Positions 63,718-64,000 of a DNA stretch of 64,000 nt are shown here, piece after piece. The notes under the pieces were generated by a model that worked only from the letters and a program-made list of their open reading frames with translations, did not search any database and had not been told where the DNA came from. Each line of letters opens with the position of its first letter. Positions within the stretch are counted from its first letter, which is position 1. Source of the stretch: Thamnaconus septentrionalis (taxonomy: Eukaryota; Chordata; Actinopteri; Tetraodontiformes; Monacanthidae); the NCBI GenBank assembly GCA_009823395.1, contig CM020511.1:11497001-11561000 (forward strand), given 5' to 3'. Both the position numbers and the translations under genes were made by a program.

Positions 63718-63738
63718 AAAAAAAAAAAAAAAAAAAAA
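63718..63738. repeat. Poly-A run, about 21 bp
   Basis: A homopolymer A run with no target duplication or retrogene body recognisable to its left. Confidence 0.9.
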
Positions 63739-64000
63739 TCCAGAGAGGTTAGCTGTTGTTAGGCTGCTTTGAGCTGTACTGACAGAGACAAAATGCTGTT
63801 TAGAGAATTCATGCTGCCTGTTAGGGGACGAATAGTTGCCAACTCTGCCCCAACGGATACTTCAGTGGAAAACACTTAACGGCTTTACTAAACAAATAAC
63901 TAAAATCGGGCATTGCGTGACACTGTGAAATAAAGGAAAAAATGATGACCCAAACAAACCGAACTGGGGCTTGATTAGATCACCAATAACTGAAATGGAC

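Overview
The window reads as nuclear DNA of a ray-finned (teleost) fish. It has no operons or long ORFs. It has short exons with GT-AG splice sites, long introns, many CA, AT and GATA microsatellites, and a teleost-like mix of DNA transposons (Tc1/mariner, hAT, PIF/Harbinger) plus an L2-type LINE fragment.

The only protein-coding gene I can support is vps13b (the Cohen syndrome gene, COH1), on the minus strand. Four consecutive internal exons are recognisable: 31912-31803, 30596-30464, 15418-15285 and 1035-801. Their phases fit exactly (1-0, 0-1, 1-0, 0-1), giving 612 coding bases (204 codons' worth) of uninterrupted protein. Compared with human VPS13B as I remember it, this is roughly residues 1,100-1,300 of about 4,000. 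The upstream and downstream exons lie outside the window, so the bases to the left of 801 and the 32 kb to the right of 31912 are most simply read as introns of the same gene.

The introns carry the other features. From left to right: a hAT-like terminus at 7.7 kb and a related 348-bp element at 9.3 kb; a 280-bp hAT MITE with an exact 8-bp target duplication at 10.7 kb; a Tc1-type MITE at 16.6 kb; a two-gene PIF/Harbinger transposon at 21.1-23.5 kb, with transposase on plus and a Myb/MADF-like gene on minus, each carrying an in-frame stop; a 1.33-kb Tc1/mariner pseudogene copy at 27.4-28.7 kb; an L2-type LINE 3' end at 29.0-29.8 kb; a 0.7-kb foldback element at 34.7-35.4 kb; and two hammerhead-ribozyme-like motifs at 39.1 and 42.0 kb. 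A (CA)58 tract at 41.3 kb, an AT tract at 14.4 kb and a GATA tract at 58.2 kb are the largest simple repeats.

I did not find a novel multi-gene system. The most checkable oddities are the hammerhead-like motifs, the foldback element, the lightly damaged Harbinger pair, the weak donor of the 15.3-kb exon, a 14-base match to an Illumina adapter end at 37.24 kb, and a few short open segments with splice signals that match nothing I know.
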